Notes: generated from the letters alone by a model not told the origin. Counted from the first letter of the stretch, positions 52,706-62,375 are shown. The stretch is DNA of 64,000 bases from Cellulomonas aerilata (GCF_007991755.1 NZ_BJYY01000014.1:124001-188000); one strand, 5' to 3'. Made by a program: numbers and translations.

Positions 52706-52777
52706 TCCGCCCTGGTGTAACGGCAGCACGCAGGCCTTTGGTGCCTTGCAGTCCGGGTTCGAATCCTGGGGGCGGAG
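52706..52777 (+). tRNA. tRNA-Gln (anticodon TTG)
   Basis: 72 nt. Acceptor TCCGCCC/GGGCGGA, D-arm with GTGTAACGGCAGCAC, anticodon loop CTTTGGT giving TTG, T-arm CCGGG-TTCGAAT-CCTGG, discriminator G; CCA not encoded. Pair 27-43 is a C-T mismatch. It lies directly upstream of glmU on the same strand. Confidence 0.93.
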
Positions 52778-52942
52778 CGCCGGCCGTGGCCCCGTCGGCT
52801 CCGCCGCCGCCCGGCGGTGCCCATCGGGTGACCCCGCGGCGCCCGAGGGCGGGACCCTCCTCCCGCACCGGTAGAGTGGCCGCGCGCCACATCCGCTGCA
52901 CCCCGGGTACCTCTCGGGCACCTCCGACGGGAGTCCCACGTC

Positions 52943-54616
52943 GTGACCCACACCCGGCCCGCCGCCGTGATCGTCCTCGCCGCCGGCGAGGGCACCCGCA
53001 TGCGATCGAGCACCCCCAAGGTCCTGCACACCCTCGGGGGGCGGTCGATGCTCGGGCACGCCGTCGCCGCCGCGGAGGAGCTGGAGCCGCGCCGCGTCGT
53101 CGTGGTCGTCCGGCACGCCCGTGACCAGGTCGTCGAGCACGCCCGCTCGCTCTCCCGCGCGCTCCTGGTCGCGGACCAGGACGACGTCCCGGGCACCGGT
53201 CGCGCCGTGCAGTGCGCGCTGTCCGTGCTGGACGCCGCCGCCCACGCCGGGATGGCGGCGGACGCCGACCGCGACGGCGTCCCGGCCCAGCCGTCCTCCG
53301 CGCGGCTCGAGGGCCCGGTCGTCGTCGTCGCCGGCGACGTCCCGCTGCTGGACGGCGCCACGCTCGGCCAGCTGCTCGCCGCCCACACCGCGGACGGCAA
53401 CGCCGTGACGGTGCTCACCACCGAGGTGGACGACCCCACGGGCTACGGCCGCGTGGTGCGCGACCCGGCCACCGGCCACGTGGTCGCCGTGGTCGAGCAG
53501 AAGGACGCCGACCCGGACCAGCTGGCCATCACCGAGATCAACTCGTCCGTGTACGTCTTCGACTCCGCGGTGCTGCGGGACGCGCTGAGCCGCCTCGGCC
53601 GCGACAACGCCCAGGGCGAGGTCTACCTCACCGACGTGCTGGCGATCGCGCACGCCGGCGGCGGGGCGGTCCGCGCCGTCAGGACGGACGACCCGATGCT
53701 GGTCGAGGGCGTCAACGACCGCGCCCAGCTCGCGGTGCTGCGGGCCGAGCTGAACCGCCGCCTGCTCGACGCCTGGATGCGGGCCGGTGTCACGGTCGTC
53801 GACCCTGCGACCACGTGGGTCGACGTCGACGTCGAGCTCGCGCAGGACGTCACCCTGCTGCCCGGCACCCAGCTGCACGGCCGCACCTCGGTCGCCTCGG
53901 GCGCCACGATCGGGCCGGACACCACGCTGCTCGACGTGACGGTGGGCCCGCGTGCGAGCGTCGTGCGCACGCACGGGTCCGGCGCCGTGATCGGCGCCGA
54001 CGCGACCGTCGGGCCCTTCGCCTACCTGCGCCCGGGCACCGTGCTGGGCGACGAGGGCAAGATCGGCACCTTCGTCGAGACCAAGAACGCGTCGATCGGC
54101 ACCGGCTCCAAGGTCCCGCACCTGTCCTACGTCGGCGACGCGACGATCGGCGAGCAGACGAACATCGGCGCCGCCTCGGTCTTCGTCAACTACGACGGCG
54201 TCCACAAGCACCACACCACGATCGGCTCCTACGCCCGCACCGGGTCGGACAACATGTTCGTCGCCCCGGTGACCGTCGGCGACGGCGCCTACACCGGCGC
54301 GGGCTCGGTGATCCGCCGCGACGTGCCGCCCGGCGCGCTCGCCGTCAGCGCCGGGGCGCAGCGCAACATCGAGGGCTGGGTCACGCGCAGCCGGTCCGGC
54401 ACGCCCGCCGCCGAGGCCGCGGCCCGCGCCCTCGCGCAGCGCGGCGGCTCGGACGAGCTGTCGCCGCAGGCCCGCGCCGAGCGCGCCCGCGCCGGGCAGG
54501 CCGCCTCCACGCCGGCGCCGACCCCTCCACCCCCCTTGCCCCCGGCTCACGGTTCCTCCACCGTCGCCGCGACGCCCACGACCTCCGCCGCGAACGACAA
54601 GGACAGCCACCGATGA
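52943..54616 (+). CDS. glmU: Bifunctional GlmU (uridyltransferase/acetyltransferase)
   Basis: 557 residues. GlmU acetylates glucosamine-1-phosphate and couples it to UTP, giving UDP-GlcNAc for peptidoglycan. N-terminal domain: [47 protein letters not shown]-terminal left-handed beta-helix: [38 protein letters not shown], and [14 protein letters not shown] 50-residue Ala/Pro-rich tail follows. GTG 52943 has GGGAG upstream. The stop overlaps the prs ATG (ATGA), so the two are coupled. Confidence 0.96.
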   Translation: MTHTRPAAVIVLAAGEGTRMRSSTPKVLHTLGGRSMLGHAVAAAEELEPRRVVVVVRHARDQVVEHARSLSRALLVADQDDVPGTGRAVQCALSVLDAAAHAGMAADADRDGVPAQPSSARLEGPVVVVAGDVPLLDGATLGQLLAAHTADGNAVTVLTTEVDDPTGYGRVVRDPATGHVVAVVEQKDADPDQLAITEINSSVYVFDSAVLRDALSRLGRDNAQGEVYLTDVLAIAHAGGGAVRAVRTDDPMLVEGVNDRAQLAVLRAELNRRLLDAWMRAGVTVVDPATTWVDVDVELAQDVTLLPGTQLHGRTSVASGATIGPDTTLLDVTVGPRASVVRTHGSGAVIGADATVGPFAYLRPGTVLGDEGKIGTFVETKNASIGTGSKVPHLSYVGDATIGEQTNIGAASVFVNYDGVHKHHTTIGSYARTGSDNMFVAPVTVGDGAYTGAGSVIRRDVPPGALAVSAGAQRNIEGWVTRSRSGTPAAEAAARALAQRGGSDELSPQARAERARAGQAASTPAPTPPPPLPPAHGSSTVAATPTTSAANDKDSHR

Positions 54617-55596
54617 GCACCGGGATCACCTCCAAGGACAGCGAGAAGCGGCTGGTGCTGGTCTCCGGACGCGCCCACCCCGCCCTCGCCACGGCCGTCG
54701 CGCGCGAGCTCGGCAGCGAGCTCGTCCCGACCACGGCGTACGACTTCGCCAACGGCGAGATCTACGTCCGGTTCGGGGACTCGGTGCGGGGGTGCGACGC
54801 CTTCGTCCTGCAGAGCCACACGGCGCCGATCAACGAGTGGATCATGGAGCAGCTGCTCATGGTCGACGCGCTCAAGCGCGCCTCGGCCAAGACGATCACC
54901 GTGATCATGCCGTTCTACGGGTACTCCCGGCAGGACAAGAAGCACCGCGGCCGCGAGCCGATCTCGGCGCGCCTGATGGCCGACCTGTTCAAGACCGCCG
55001 GCGCCGACCGGATGATGAGCGTCGACCTGCACACCTCGCAGATCCAGGGCTTCTTCGACGGGCCGGTCGACCACCTCATGGCGCTGCCGCTGCTCGCGAG
55101 CTACGTGCGCAGCAAGGTGGACCTCGCCACCCTCACCGTCGTCTCGCCGGACGCCGGCCGGGTGCGCCTGGCCGACCAGTGGTCGGACCGCCTCGGCGCG
55201 CCGCTGGCGATCATCCACAAGCGTCGCGACCCCAGCGTCCCGAACCAGGTCAAGGTCCACGAGCTCGTCGGTGAGGTCAAGGGCCGCACCTGCGTGCTGG
55301 TGGACGACATGATCGACACCGGCGGCACCATCGTGCAGGCCGCCGAGGCGCTCTTCGAGCACGGGGCGGCCGACGTCATCGTGGCCTCCACGCACGCGAT
55401 CCTGTCCGGGCCGGCCGTGGACCGGCTGAAGAACTCCCGGATCTCCGAGGTGGTGGTGTCCGACACGCTGCCGATCCCGGACGACCGGAACTTCCCCCAG
55501 CTCACCGTGCTGTCGATCGCGCCGCTGCTCGGCCGCGCGATCCGACAGGTGTTCGACGACGGCTCGGTCACCTCGCTCTTCGACGGCCACGCCTGA
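54613..55596 (+). CDS. prs: Ribose-phosphate pyrophosphokinase (PRPP synthetase)
   Basis: 327 residues. It makes PRPP from ribose-5-phosphate and ATP. Seen: [66 protein letters not shown], the flexible loop [14 protein letters not shown] with KRRD, and the PRPP-binding [16 protein letters not shown] overlaps the glmU stop. glmU-prs coupling links two UDP-GlcNAc/nucleotide precursor steps and is conserved in Actinobacteria. A strong terminator follows. Confidence 0.97.
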   Translation: MSTGITSKDSEKRLVLVSGRAHPALATAVARELGSELVPTTAYDFANGEIYVRFGDSVRGCDAFVLQSHTAPINEWIMEQLLMVDALKRASAKTITVIMPFYGYSRQDKKHRGREPISARLMADLFKTAGADRMMSVDLHTSQIQGFFDGPVDHLMALPLLASYVRSKVDLATLTVVSPDAGRVRLADQWSDRLGAPLAIIHKRRDPSVPNQVKVHELVGEVKGRTCVLVDDMIDTGGTIVQAAEALFEHGAADVIVASTHAILSGPAVDRLKNSRISEVVVSDTLPIPDDRNFPQLTVLSIAPLLGRAIRQVFDDGSVTSLFDGHA

Positions 55597-55616
55597 CCGA
55601 CGTCCCGCGACGCCCT

Positions 55617-55656
55617 ACGGCCCGGCCCCCGCGTGCACCGCGGGACGCCGGGCCGT
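55617..55656 (+). terminator. prs terminator
   Basis: ACGGCCCGGC pairs with GCCGGGCCGT; inside it CCCGCG/CGCGGG closes a TGCAC loop. It starts 20 nt after the prs stop. Confidence 0.78.
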
Positions 55657-55720
55657 CGGCGTCCGGCGGCGTGGCGGGACCTGTGACGCAGCCGCGGTTC
55701 CACCCCGGGGGTGAGCCGGG

Positions 55721-55965
55721 TAGACTCGTCAGGTTGCCTCGGCGAGGGACGTCGGACGGGCCCCGCGGCGCTGAACCCAGCACCTGCGGTACCCACCAGT
55801 GCTGTGCGGGACCTCGGTCCCGCCACGGCTGACGACTTCCGTGATCGACCTGGCGGTCGCTCGCACGCGTGCCCGTCCAGCGTCCCGCGTCGAGGCCACC
55901 GCCACCTGCGCACCACCGGTGCCAGCACCTGCCCGACCTGACGTCCCGCCCGAGGAGCCACCGAA
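55721..55965 (+). promoter_or_regulatory. rplY promoter and long structured leader
   Basis: TAGACT (55721-55726) is a good -10; the transcript would carry about 230 nt before the rplY GTG. The leader holds CCTCGGCGAGG (short hairpin near 55736), CAGCAC/GTGCTG (55778-55804) and the perfect GCGGGACC-TC-GGTCCCGC stem (55806-55823). L25 regulates its own leader in some bacteria by RNA mimicry of 5S rRNA; whether this leader does so is untested. No ORF is supported in it. Confidence 0.5.
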
Positions 55966-56601
55966 GTGTCCGAGACCAAGCTCGTCGCCACCGCCCGCAC
56001 CGACTTCGGCAAGGGCGCCGCCCGCCGCACGCGCCGCGCCGGCCTCATCCCCGCCGTCCTGTACGGGCACGGCACCGCGCCGGTCCACGTGTCCCTGCCG
56101 GGCCACCAGACCTACCTCGCCCTCAAGCACTCGTCGAACCCGCTCTTCGAGATCGACATCGACGGGACCACGCAGCTCGCCCTGGCGAAGGACGTGCAGC
56201 GCGACCCCATGCGCGACGAGGCGATCGAGCACCTCGACCTCCTCATCGTCAACCGTGGCGAGAAGGTCACCGTCGACGTCCCGGTGCACGTGGTCGGCGA
56301 GTCCGCGCCCGGCACGATCCACGTCGTGGAGAGCCAGACGGTCACCGTCGAGGCGGACGCCACCCAGCTCCCCGAGGCCATCGAGGTCTCCGTCGAGGGT
56401 CTGGTCGACGGGACGCAGGTCACCGCCGGCGAGCTCGTCCTGCCGGCCGGCTCCACCCTCGTCGTCGCCCCGGAGCACGTCGTCGTCAGCATCTCCGAGC
56501 CGCGCGGCTCCGCCGCCGACGAGGCCGCCGACGCCGAGGTCGCCGCCGAGCAGTCCGCGGCCTCCGCAGCGGCCGACGCGGCCGCGGGCGACGAGTCCTG
56601 A
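55966..56601 (+). CDS. rplY: Ribosomal protein bL25 (CTC form)
   Basis: 211 residues. bL25 binds 5S rRNA in the large subunit. The N-terminal domain has KLVATARTDFGKGAARRTRRAGLIPAVLYG and IEHLDLLIVNRGEKV; the TL5/CTC domain (about 95-185) has VPVHVVGESAPGTIHVVE and IEVSVEGLVDGTQVTAGELVLP. An Ala/Glu-rich tail closes it. GTG 55966 has GAGGAG at suitable distance. A long structured leader precedes it; pth follows. Confidence 0.96.
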   Translation: MSETKLVATARTDFGKGAARRTRRAGLIPAVLYGHGTAPVHVSLPGHQTYLALKHSSNPLFEIDIDGTTQLALAKDVQRDPMRDEAIEHLDLLIVNRGEKVTVDVPVHVVGESAPGTIHVVESQTVTVEADATQLPEAIEVSVEGLVDGTQVTAGELVLPAGSTLVVAPEHVVVSISEPRGSAADEAADAEVAAEQSAASAAADAAAGDES

Positions 56602-56644
56602 CGAGCGACGGCACCACGGCACGACCTCTCTGACGCGCGACGCA

Positions 56645-56673
56645 GCGCCCGGCACCCCCACGGTGCCGGGCGC
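56645..56673 (+). terminator. rplY terminator
   Basis: Perfect 12-bp stem GCGCCCGGCACC/GGTGCCGGGCGC with a 5-nt loop, followed by TTCGTCG, about 45 nt after the rplY stop. Confidence 0.82.
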
Positions 56674-56729
56674 TTCGTCGTCCCGGACCACGGACCCCGG
56701 ACCCGACCGACCCGACGTGAGGAGCGACC

Positions 56730-57338
56730 ATGACCGACGGCCTGTGGCTCGTCGTCGGCCTCGGCAACCCCGGACCCGCCTACGCGGGCAACCGGCACAA
56801 CGTCGGCCAGATGGTCCTCGACGAGCTGGCGAGGCGCGCGGGGACCGGGTTCTCCAGCCGAGCCGTGGGCGGTGCGCGCGCCGCGACGGCCGAGGCCCGA
56901 CTGGGTGTGCTGCCCGGCGGGGCCCCCGGTCCACGGGTGGTGCTCGCCAAGCCGTCCACCTACATGAACGTCTCCGGGGGGCCGGTCGCCGGGCTGGTGC
57001 AGTACTTCGGCGTGACGCCCGAGCACGTCGTCGTCGTGCACGACGAGCTGGACATCCCGTTCGCGGACATCCGGCTCAAGATCGGCGGCGGCGAGGGCGG
57101 GCACAACGGCCTGCGGGACATCACCAAGGCCCTGGGCACGAAGGACTACGTCCGCGTGCGCGTCGGCGTCGGCCGGCCGCCGGGCCGGATGGACGCGGCG
57201 GACTACGTCCTGAAGGACTTCGCCGGGCCCGAGCGCAAGGAGCTGCCGTGGCTCGTCGACGCGGCGGCCGACGCCGTGGAGCTCGTCCTGACCCAGGGAC
57301 TGCAGCAGGCGCAGCTCGTCCTGCACACGCGTTCGTGA
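56730..57338 (+). CDS. pth: Peptidyl-tRNA hydrolase
   Basis: 202 residues. Pth recycles tRNA from dropped-off peptidyl-tRNAs. Seen: [27 protein letters not shown] with the catalytic His in [53 protein letters not shown] with the supporting Asp, and [26 protein letters not shown] 56730 has GAGGAG upstream. It follows rplY as in most bacteria. Confidence 0.97.
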   Translation: MTDGLWLVVGLGNPGPAYAGNRHNVGQMVLDELARRAGTGFSSRAVGGARAATAEARLGVLPGGAPGPRVVLAKPSTYMNVSGGPVAGLVQYFGVTPEHVVVVHDELDIPFADIRLKIGGGEGGHNGLRDITKALGTKDYVRVRVGVGRPPGRMDAADYVLKDFAGPERKELPWLVDAAADAVELVLTQGLQQAQLVLHTRS

Positions 57339-57489
57339 GCCGCGACGGGTTGAGGCGGCGAACGGGTGAACTGCGTCTCATTCACGCCGACGACCGGGTG
57401 AAAACTTACATCCCGGACATCCGCTCGACGCAGGACGCGGATACGGTGGCACGAATCCAACGAAGACGAATTGAGGGTAGGGATCCGTC

Positions 57490-59025
57490 GTGACGTTGAC
57501 TGTAGGTCGGGATGTCGAGTGGATTGACTCCTCGGGCGACCGTCGTGGTCGGGCTGCAGGCGTCCGCCGGTCCTGGGCCTCAGCTCAGCCGTTCGAGCCG
57601 CGGCGCACCGAGGAGAACGACCTCGCGCCCCAGGTGGCGGAGCGTCGGTGGAAGGTCGTGGCCCGTGGCTACGTCCGCACCACGGTGCTCCTGGACGCGA
57701 CCGTGGCGGCGCTCGTCGCCCTGGCTGTGCTGGTCCCGCTCATGGGCGTGACCACCGGCGCGCTGGGTGGCGCACTCGTCGGGGCGGCGCTGTTCGTCCT
57801 CATGGTGGCGCTGTTCCGCGGCTACGACCCGGACGGGATGGGTGACGGTCCGGGCGAGTTCCAGGCCGTCCTGCGCGGTGGCTCGATGGTCGCGGTGGCC
57901 CTGATGACGGCGGCCTTCACGCTCGACGTCGACATCTCCCGGGCCCTGGTCTTCCTCGGTGCCCCGGCGCTCATCGTCGCGTCGAGCCTGGCGCGGTACG
58001 GCCACCGCCACCACCTGCACCACCGGCGCACCGCCGGTGAGGCGATGATGCGCACCATCGTCGTCGGCGAGCCGGAGGCCGTCGAGCAGGTCGTCGGCGA
58101 GCTGTCCGCCGCGCCGTTCCACGGCTACCAGGTGACCGGCGTGTGCCTGCCGTCGCTGGACAACAAGCCCCCGATGATCGGCCGCCCGGTGCTCGGCGCC
58201 ATCTCCGACCTGCCGCAGGTCGTGGTGGACAACGCGATCGACGTCGTCATCGTCGCGGGTCACTACCTCAGCGGGAGCGCGCTGCGCCGGCTGTCCTGGG
58301 CGCTGGGCCGCACGTCCGCGCAGCTCGTCGTCGCTCCGGACCTCGTCGAGGTGACGGGCCCGCGCCTGTCGGTGCGCCCGACGGCCGGCCTGTCGCTGCT
58401 CGAGGTGGAGATCGGTGCCCCGCGTCGCCGCCTCGTCGCCAAGACGGTGCTGGACCGCACCGCCGCGACCCTCGGCCTGCTGGCGCTGTCCCCGGTCATC
58501 GGCGGCGCCGCGCTGGCCGTGAAGCTCACGTCCCCCGGCCCCGCGTTCTACCGCCAGACCCGGGTGGGCGTGGACGGGTCGACCTTCACGATCTGGAAGC
58601 TGCGGAGCATGTACGTGGACGCCGACGCGCGCCGCGACGCCCTGCTCGAGCAGAACGAGGGCCAGGGCCTGCTGTTCAAGATGCGCCAGGACCCGCGCGT
58701 CACCCCGGTGGGCCGCGTGCTGCGCCGGTACTCGATCGACGAGCTGCCGCAGCTGTTCAACGTGGTCCGTGGCGAGATGTCGCTCGTGGGTCCGCGTCCG
58801 CCGCTGGTCGCCGAGGTCGAGGCGTACCCGGACATGGTGCAGCGCCGGCTGCACGTCAAGCCGGGCCTGACGGGCCTGTGGCAGGTCAGCGGGCGCTCGG
58901 ACCTCAGCTGGGACGAGGCGGTCCGCCTGGACCTGCGGTACGTCGACAACTGGTCCGTCGCGATGGACCTGATGATCCTGTGGAAGACCGGGCGTGCGGT
59001 GTTCGCCGGGTCCGGGGCGTACTGA
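57490..59025 (+). CDS. Polyprenyl-phosphate sugar-1-phosphate transferase (exopolysaccharide initiation)
   Basis: 511 residues. After a soluble N-terminus come four membrane helices, a CoA-binding-like Rossmann segment (RTIVVGEPEAVEQVVGEL) and the catalytic bacterial sugar transferase domain (about 320-511). The latter has KTVLDRTAATLGLLALSP, FYRQTRVGVDGSTFTIWKLRSM, RRYSIDELPQLFNVVRGEMSLVGPRP, and KPGLTGLWQVSGRSDLSWDEAVRLDLRYV. Such WbaP/CpsE-type enzymes attach the first sugar phosphate to undecaprenyl phosphate at the inner membrane. The region just upstream (57350-57489) is less GC-rich and probably holds the promoter. It is the first of a small polysaccharide group. Confidence 0.93.
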   Translation: MTLTVGRDVEWIDSSGDRRGRAAGVRRSWASAQPFEPRRTEENDLAPQVAERRWKVVARGYVRTTVLLDATVAALVALAVLVPLMGVTTGALGGALVGAALFVLMVALFRGYDPDGMGDGPGEFQAVLRGGSMVAVALMTAAFTLDVDISRALVFLGAPALIVASSLARYGHRHHLHHRRTAGEAMMRTIVVGEPEAVEQVVGELSAAPFHGYQVTGVCLPSLDNKPPMIGRPVLGAISDLPQVVVDNAIDVVIVAGHYLSGSALRRLSWALGRTSAQLVVAPDLVEVTGPRLSVRPTAGLSLLEVEIGAPRRRLVAKTVLDRTAATLGLLALSPVIGGAALAVKLTSPGPAFYRQTRVGVDGSTFTIWKLRSMYVDADARRDALLEQNEGQGLLFKMRQDPRVTPVGRVLRRYSIDELPQLFNVVRGEMSLVGPRPPLVAEVEAYPDMVQRRLHVKPGLTGLWQVSGRSDLSWDEAVRLDLRYVDNWSVAMDLMILWKTGRAVFAGSGAY

Positions 59026-59042
59026 TCGGTCCTGCTCGCACC

Positions 59043-59075
59043 GACGCGGACGTGTGCACGGCGCACGTCCGCGTC
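59043..59075 (+). terminator. Terminator after the sugar transferase
   Basis: GACGCGGACGTG pairs perfectly with CACGTCCGCGTC across a 9-nt loop, 18 nt after the stop. Between it and 59300 nothing else is recognised. Confidence 0.75.
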
Positions 59076-59299
59076 GTGCGCCCGGGTCCTGCGCCCCGGT
59101 CCCCGGTCGTCCCCTGACCGCCGCCGGACCACCTGCGAGGTTGTGGGCGTCCCGGCGGCCAGGCGGGCGACACACCGGGTGAAGGTGCGTCCGGGTCGGT
59201 CGCCTGCCGTCCCGGCCGGGTCATCATGCAGGGCAGCGCGTGCCGCCGCCGGCGGTTCCCGGCGCATCCCTCGTACGCCGACCCCTCGGAGGCACGTCC

Positions 59300-60163
59300 A
59301 TGACCCCCTCGCCCGTCCCCCGGTCCCTGATCGCCTACAACGGGTACGACTCCGGCCTGGGCAACCGGGTGCGGGTGGTGCTGGGGGCCAAGAGCCTGGC
59401 GGAGCTCGAGGGCCGGCGGTTCGCGTACGTGTGGCCGACCGGCAAGCTCTTCGGGCCCAGGTTCTCCGACCTGTGGCACTACCGGGGGCTGACCGTCCCG
59501 AGGGCCGTCTCCCGCGCCCTGGCGTACCGCTACCCGTACGTGGACGAGTCGCTGACCTGGCTCGACGACCGCAAGCGGACCGAGACCCTGTGGCAGATCC
59601 GCACCGGCAGCCCGCTGCGGCTGCCGCCCGAGGCCAGGCCGTGGCAGGACGAGCTGCGGGCGCTGACGCCCGTCCCGGAGGTGGCCGGCGCGGTCACCCG
59701 GTTCTACGACGAGAACCTGCGCGGCGAGCCGTACATCGGCGTGATGATCCGTGCGCACGCCGTCTCGCACGCCCGTACGCGCGAGGCGTCCCCGGTGGAG
59801 TGGTACCTGCGCCGGATGGCCGAGATCGTCGAGCGCGATCCGGGGACCCGCTTCTTCCTGTCTTGCGACGTCCCCGAGGTCCAGCGCCGGGTCATGGACG
59901 CCTTCCCGACCTGCGTCGCCCAGCAGGGCAAGGGCGGGTACAACTCGGTGGCCGGCGTGCGGTCGGCCCTCGTCGACCTGTACCTGCTCGCGTGCTCGGG
60001 GTACATCCTCGGCCCGTACTTCTCGAGCTTCGTGCACCTCGCCGAGCACCTCGCCGGGGACCGGCTGACCTTCGAGACCTCCGTGGTGGAGAGCCCGGGC
60101 ACGATCGACGCCGCGGCGGCCGGGCTCGCCGCTGACCCGCTGCGGCCCTTCGAGCGGCTCTGA
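59300..60163 (+). CDS. NodZ/GT23-like (fucosyl-type) glycosyltransferase
   Basis: 287 residues. The opening SLIAYNGYDSGLGNRVRVVLGA matches the SGLGNRL motif of NodZ and alpha-1,6-fucosyltransferases; later VMIRAHAVSHART resembles their basic donor-binding loop, and FFLSCDVPEVQRRVMDAF the nucleotide-sugar Rossmann half. No signal peptide, so it is cytoplasmic. ATG 59300 has GGAGG upstream. Placed next to the polysaccharide-initiating transferase, it probably adds a deoxysugar to the repeat unit; the sugar is inference. The family call rests on two motifs. Confidence 0.6.
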   Translation: MTPSPVPRSLIAYNGYDSGLGNRVRVVLGAKSLAELEGRRFAYVWPTGKLFGPRFSDLWHYRGLTVPRAVSRALAYRYPYVDESLTWLDDRKRTETLWQIRTGSPLRLPPEARPWQDELRALTPVPEVAGAVTRFYDENLRGEPYIGVMIRAHAVSHARTREASPVEWYLRRMAEIVERDPGTRFFLSCDVPEVQRRVMDAFPTCVAQQGKGGYNSVAGVRSALVDLYLLACSGYILGPYFSSFVHLAEHLAGDRLTFETSVVESPGTIDAAAAGLAADPLRPFERL

Positions 60164-60195
60164 CGCGACAGGCCCGCCACCCGGCACGGACGACG

Positions 60196-60231
60196 ACGGG
60201 GCCCGCTCTCCATCAGGAGAGCGGGCCCCGT
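60196..60231. terminator. Bidirectional terminator
   Basis: A perfect 16-bp stem (core GGGGCCCGCTCTCC) with an ATCA loop, between the convergent glycosyltransferase and beta-helix genes. Confidence 0.85.
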
Positions 60232-60252
60232 GGTCGTGCGGGACGTGCTGGG

Positions 60253-61866
60253 TCAGCCCTTCGACACGGTGACCGGCTTGCCGTCGGTGTAGAAGTTGTC
60301 GTCCACGGTGAGCCTCGTGGTCGGCGGCGCCAGGATCGCGCAGTTGTCGTGCCGCGTGTCCCGACCGAAGGTGTTGTCCAGGACGGACATGCCCTGGATG
60401 GCGCCCCGGCCCTTCTCGGCCACGTTGATGGTGCAGGCCCCGCCGTCGGCCCAGTTGCCCGCGAAGGTCACGTTCGCGACCTTGCCGGTGTCCTGGGTGA
60501 TCATCACGGCCGCGTTGTTGGCGTCCTCGATGGTGTTGCCCACGATCGCGATGCCGGACCCGGCCTGGATCTGGATGCTGTCGTCGTGCGAGCCGTCCCG
60601 GTGGTTGGGGTCGTTCGCGTAGTGCAGGTTGTCGTGCAGCCAGGACGACTCGATCCGGACGTTGCCGCCGGTGATGGCCACCTGGTCGATGACGTGGTGG
60701 ATGTCGACGCGGCGCAGCGTGAAGCTCTTGCCCACGATGCCGCTGATCCACACGGACTGGTACTGCGGGACGAGCTCGGAGTCCTGGACCAGCAGGCCGG
60801 TGCTCGAGGCCTGGATGAGGTGCATCCCGCCGGAGATCGGCTTGCCGCGGACGATCGAGTTCTTGATCGTGACGTCCGGCGCCTTGACGCGGACGAAGCC
60901 ACGGATGTCCAGGCCGTCGATCACGGTGCCGGCCGTCGTGATGGTGAGGTCACCGTGGTGCACCTTGAGGGTCTTGCCGGCGGGCACGCCGGTGTTCGCC
61001 GCGCCGGGCTTGCCACCGACCGGCTGAGCCGGCGCCGGCGCGGGCTTGGGAGCCGGGGCGGGTGCGGGCTTGGGAGCAGGTGCGGGCTTGGGGGCCGGCG
61101 CGGCGACGGGCGCGGGAGCCGGCTTCGCGCCCTCGGGGACGATGAAGCGCACGATCTCGGGCGTGACGCGCACCGACGCGTGGTCGTTGTGCAGGGTGAC
61201 GCGGTTCTTGTCGTTGCTGCCCAGCGTCACGACCTGCGTGCCCGTGTTGGTCTGGCCCTTGTGGGCGACGAGGATCGGGTCACGGTCGCACCGGCCCCAG
61301 CTGGTGCAGGCGAGCACCGAGGTCGTGCGCCAGGCGCCGGAGCCGGTCAGGCGCAGCTCGACCGCGGTGGCGCCCGCGGGCTTGTCCTTGAAGGTCAGCA
61401 CGGACATGCCGCCGGGGCCGATGACGCGGCTGGGCAGCTTGAGCAGGGCCTTCACCGCGGCCTGCGCGTCGGCCTGCGCTGCGACCTCGGGCGCGACCGC
61501 GTCCGCGGGCTGGACCGCGTCGGCCTCGTCGGTGATCTCCGCGTCGGGGTCCGGCGACGCCTCGGGCTCGGCAGCCTCGTCCGGGACGACGTCCTCCGCG
61601 GGCGCCTCGTCCGGGACGACGTCCTCGACGGGCGCCTCGTCAGCGGGCGTGCCAGAGTCGGAGGCGGCAGCCTCGTCCGGCGACGGCGCGCTGGTGGTGT
61701 CGTCGGCAGGGATCGCGACCTCGGCGGTGAGGTCGGCGGGCGGGGCGTCAGCGGCCTGCGCCGGCATCGCGACCGCGAGGATCGACGTGGCGGCGACGAG
61801 GACGGTGCACGCCGCCCGGAGGGTCGACTGCTTCCGGCTCGGGGCGTGCGTGTAGGACTGAAGCAC
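60253..61866 (-). CDS. Secreted parallel beta-helix protein 1
   Basis: 537 residues. Signal peptide (LRAACTVLVAATSILAVAMPAQA, cleavage near 38); acidic Asp/Glu/Pro/Ala segment with the 9-residue repeat DEAPxEDVV; a beta-sandwich-like domain (about 140-245; TAVELRLTGSGAWRTTSV, GTQVVTLGSNDKNRVTL); a Pro-Ala-Pro-Lys linker; then a pectate-lyase-like right-handed beta-helix (about 290-537). In the helix part are GDLTITTAGTVIDGLDIRG, VTIKNSIVRG, and DIHHVIDQVAI, with HDNLHY. It may bind or cleave a polysaccharide; catalytic residues are not assignable. GTG 61866 has GAGGGAG upstream. It is paralogous to the next gene. Confidence 0.8.
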   Translation of the reverse strand: MLQSYTHAPSRKQSTLRAACTVLVAATSILAVAMPAQAADAPPADLTAEVAIPADDTTSAPSPDEAAASDSGTPADEAPVEDVVPDEAPAEDVVPDEAAEPEASPDPDAEITDEADAVQPADAVAPEVAAQADAQAAVKALLKLPSRVIGPGGMSVLTFKDKPAGATAVELRLTGSGAWRTTSVLACTSWGRCDRDPILVAHKGQTNTGTQVVTLGSNDKNRVTLHNDHASVRVTPEIVRFIVPEGAKPAPAPVAAPAPKPAPAPKPAPAPAPKPAPAPAQPVGGKPGAANTGVPAGKTLKVHHGDLTITTAGTVIDGLDIRGFVRVKAPDVTIKNSIVRGKPISGGMHLIQASSTGLLVQDSELVPQYQSVWISGIVGKSFTLRRVDIHHVIDQVAITGGNVRIESSWLHDNLHYANDPNHRDGSHDDSIQIQAGSGIAIVGNTIEDANNAAVMITQDTGKVANVTFAGNWADGGACTINVAEKGRGAIQGMSVLDNTFGRDTRHDNCAILAPPTTRLTVDDNFYTDGKPVTVSKG

Positions 61867-61999
61867 GGGGGCTCCCTCAGGTAGGCGACGGGGTCGTCAC
61901 ACCGTGCTCCCGACGCGTGCCCGCCCCCCCGGCCTCGCGTCAGTCCCCACGGTGTTCAGCGGCCCGACGCCACCCCTCCAGAAGGGCTGACCCGGGAAC

Positions 62000-62237
62000 C
62001 GGAGCACACGCTAGGCCACCCGGGTGACGGCTGAAAATGCCCTACGTCACACCGCAGCAGGGCGCTGACCAGCACCGTTGGGCGGACGACCGGCAGGCGG
62101 CGGCGCCGGTGGCCGGGCGCTGAGGGCCGTTATGCGTCTGTGACCTGGCGTTTCCCCGGGTCTCGGGCGGCCTGTCGTCGGCCCCGAGGCGCGTCAGGAT
62201 CGAGCCCCGCTCGATGTGTCAATGTGATCATGATCAC
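62000..62237 (-). promoter_or_regulatory. Upstream region of beta-helix gene 1 with a CRP-like palindrome
   Basis: On the minus strand a TAGCGT (near 62011-62006) 17 nt after TTTCAG is a possible promoter, about 140 nt before the start. Further up, TGTGATCATGATCACG contains the perfect dyad GTGATCATGATCAC (62224-62237), close to the CRP/GlxR site TGTGA-N6-TCACA. A small hairpin ATCGAG/CTCGAT lies at 62199-62215 and TTGACA at 62223-62218. Which start is used is unclear. No gene is supported between 61867 and 62375. Confidence 0.5.
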
Positions 62238-62276
62238 GCACGCCGATCGGTTTTCGGTCCCACTTCCAGCGTCATC

Positions 62277-62288
62277 GAAAGCGCTTTC
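62277..62288. promoter_or_regulatory. LacI-family operator-like palindrome
   Basis: GAAAGCGCTTTC is the canonical core of LacI/GalR-family operators (central CG, AAA/TTT arms). It lies 40 bp from the CRP-like dyad. The combination suggests sugar-repressor plus cAMP control of the beta-helix gene downstream on the minus strand, by inference. Confidence 0.55.
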
Positions 62289-62323
62289 CACAGTCCCAGG
62301 TTGCTGCCCGACCACGAACACCA

Positions 62324-62355
62324 CGACCCCCTGGCCGGGGGAGGCCAGGGGGTCG
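62324..62355 (-). terminator. Terminator of beta-helix gene 2
   Basis: CGACCCCCTGGCC pairs with GGCCAGGGGGTCG over a 6-nt loop, starting 20 nt beyond the stop codon in the direction of transcription. Confidence 0.85.
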
Positions 62356-62375
62356 GGACCGGGACAGCGGTGGGA

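Noticed and set aside
62125-62150. Third MtrA-like repeat (GTCAC-N6-ATAAC on the minus strand)
   Set aside because: One half-site deviates and no wall-hydrolase gene is close; too weak to call.
62130-62324. 64-codon minus-strand ORF upstream of beta-helix gene 1
   Set aside because: It crosses the CRP-like and LacI-like palindromes and a terminator arm, has no SD, and shows no domain.
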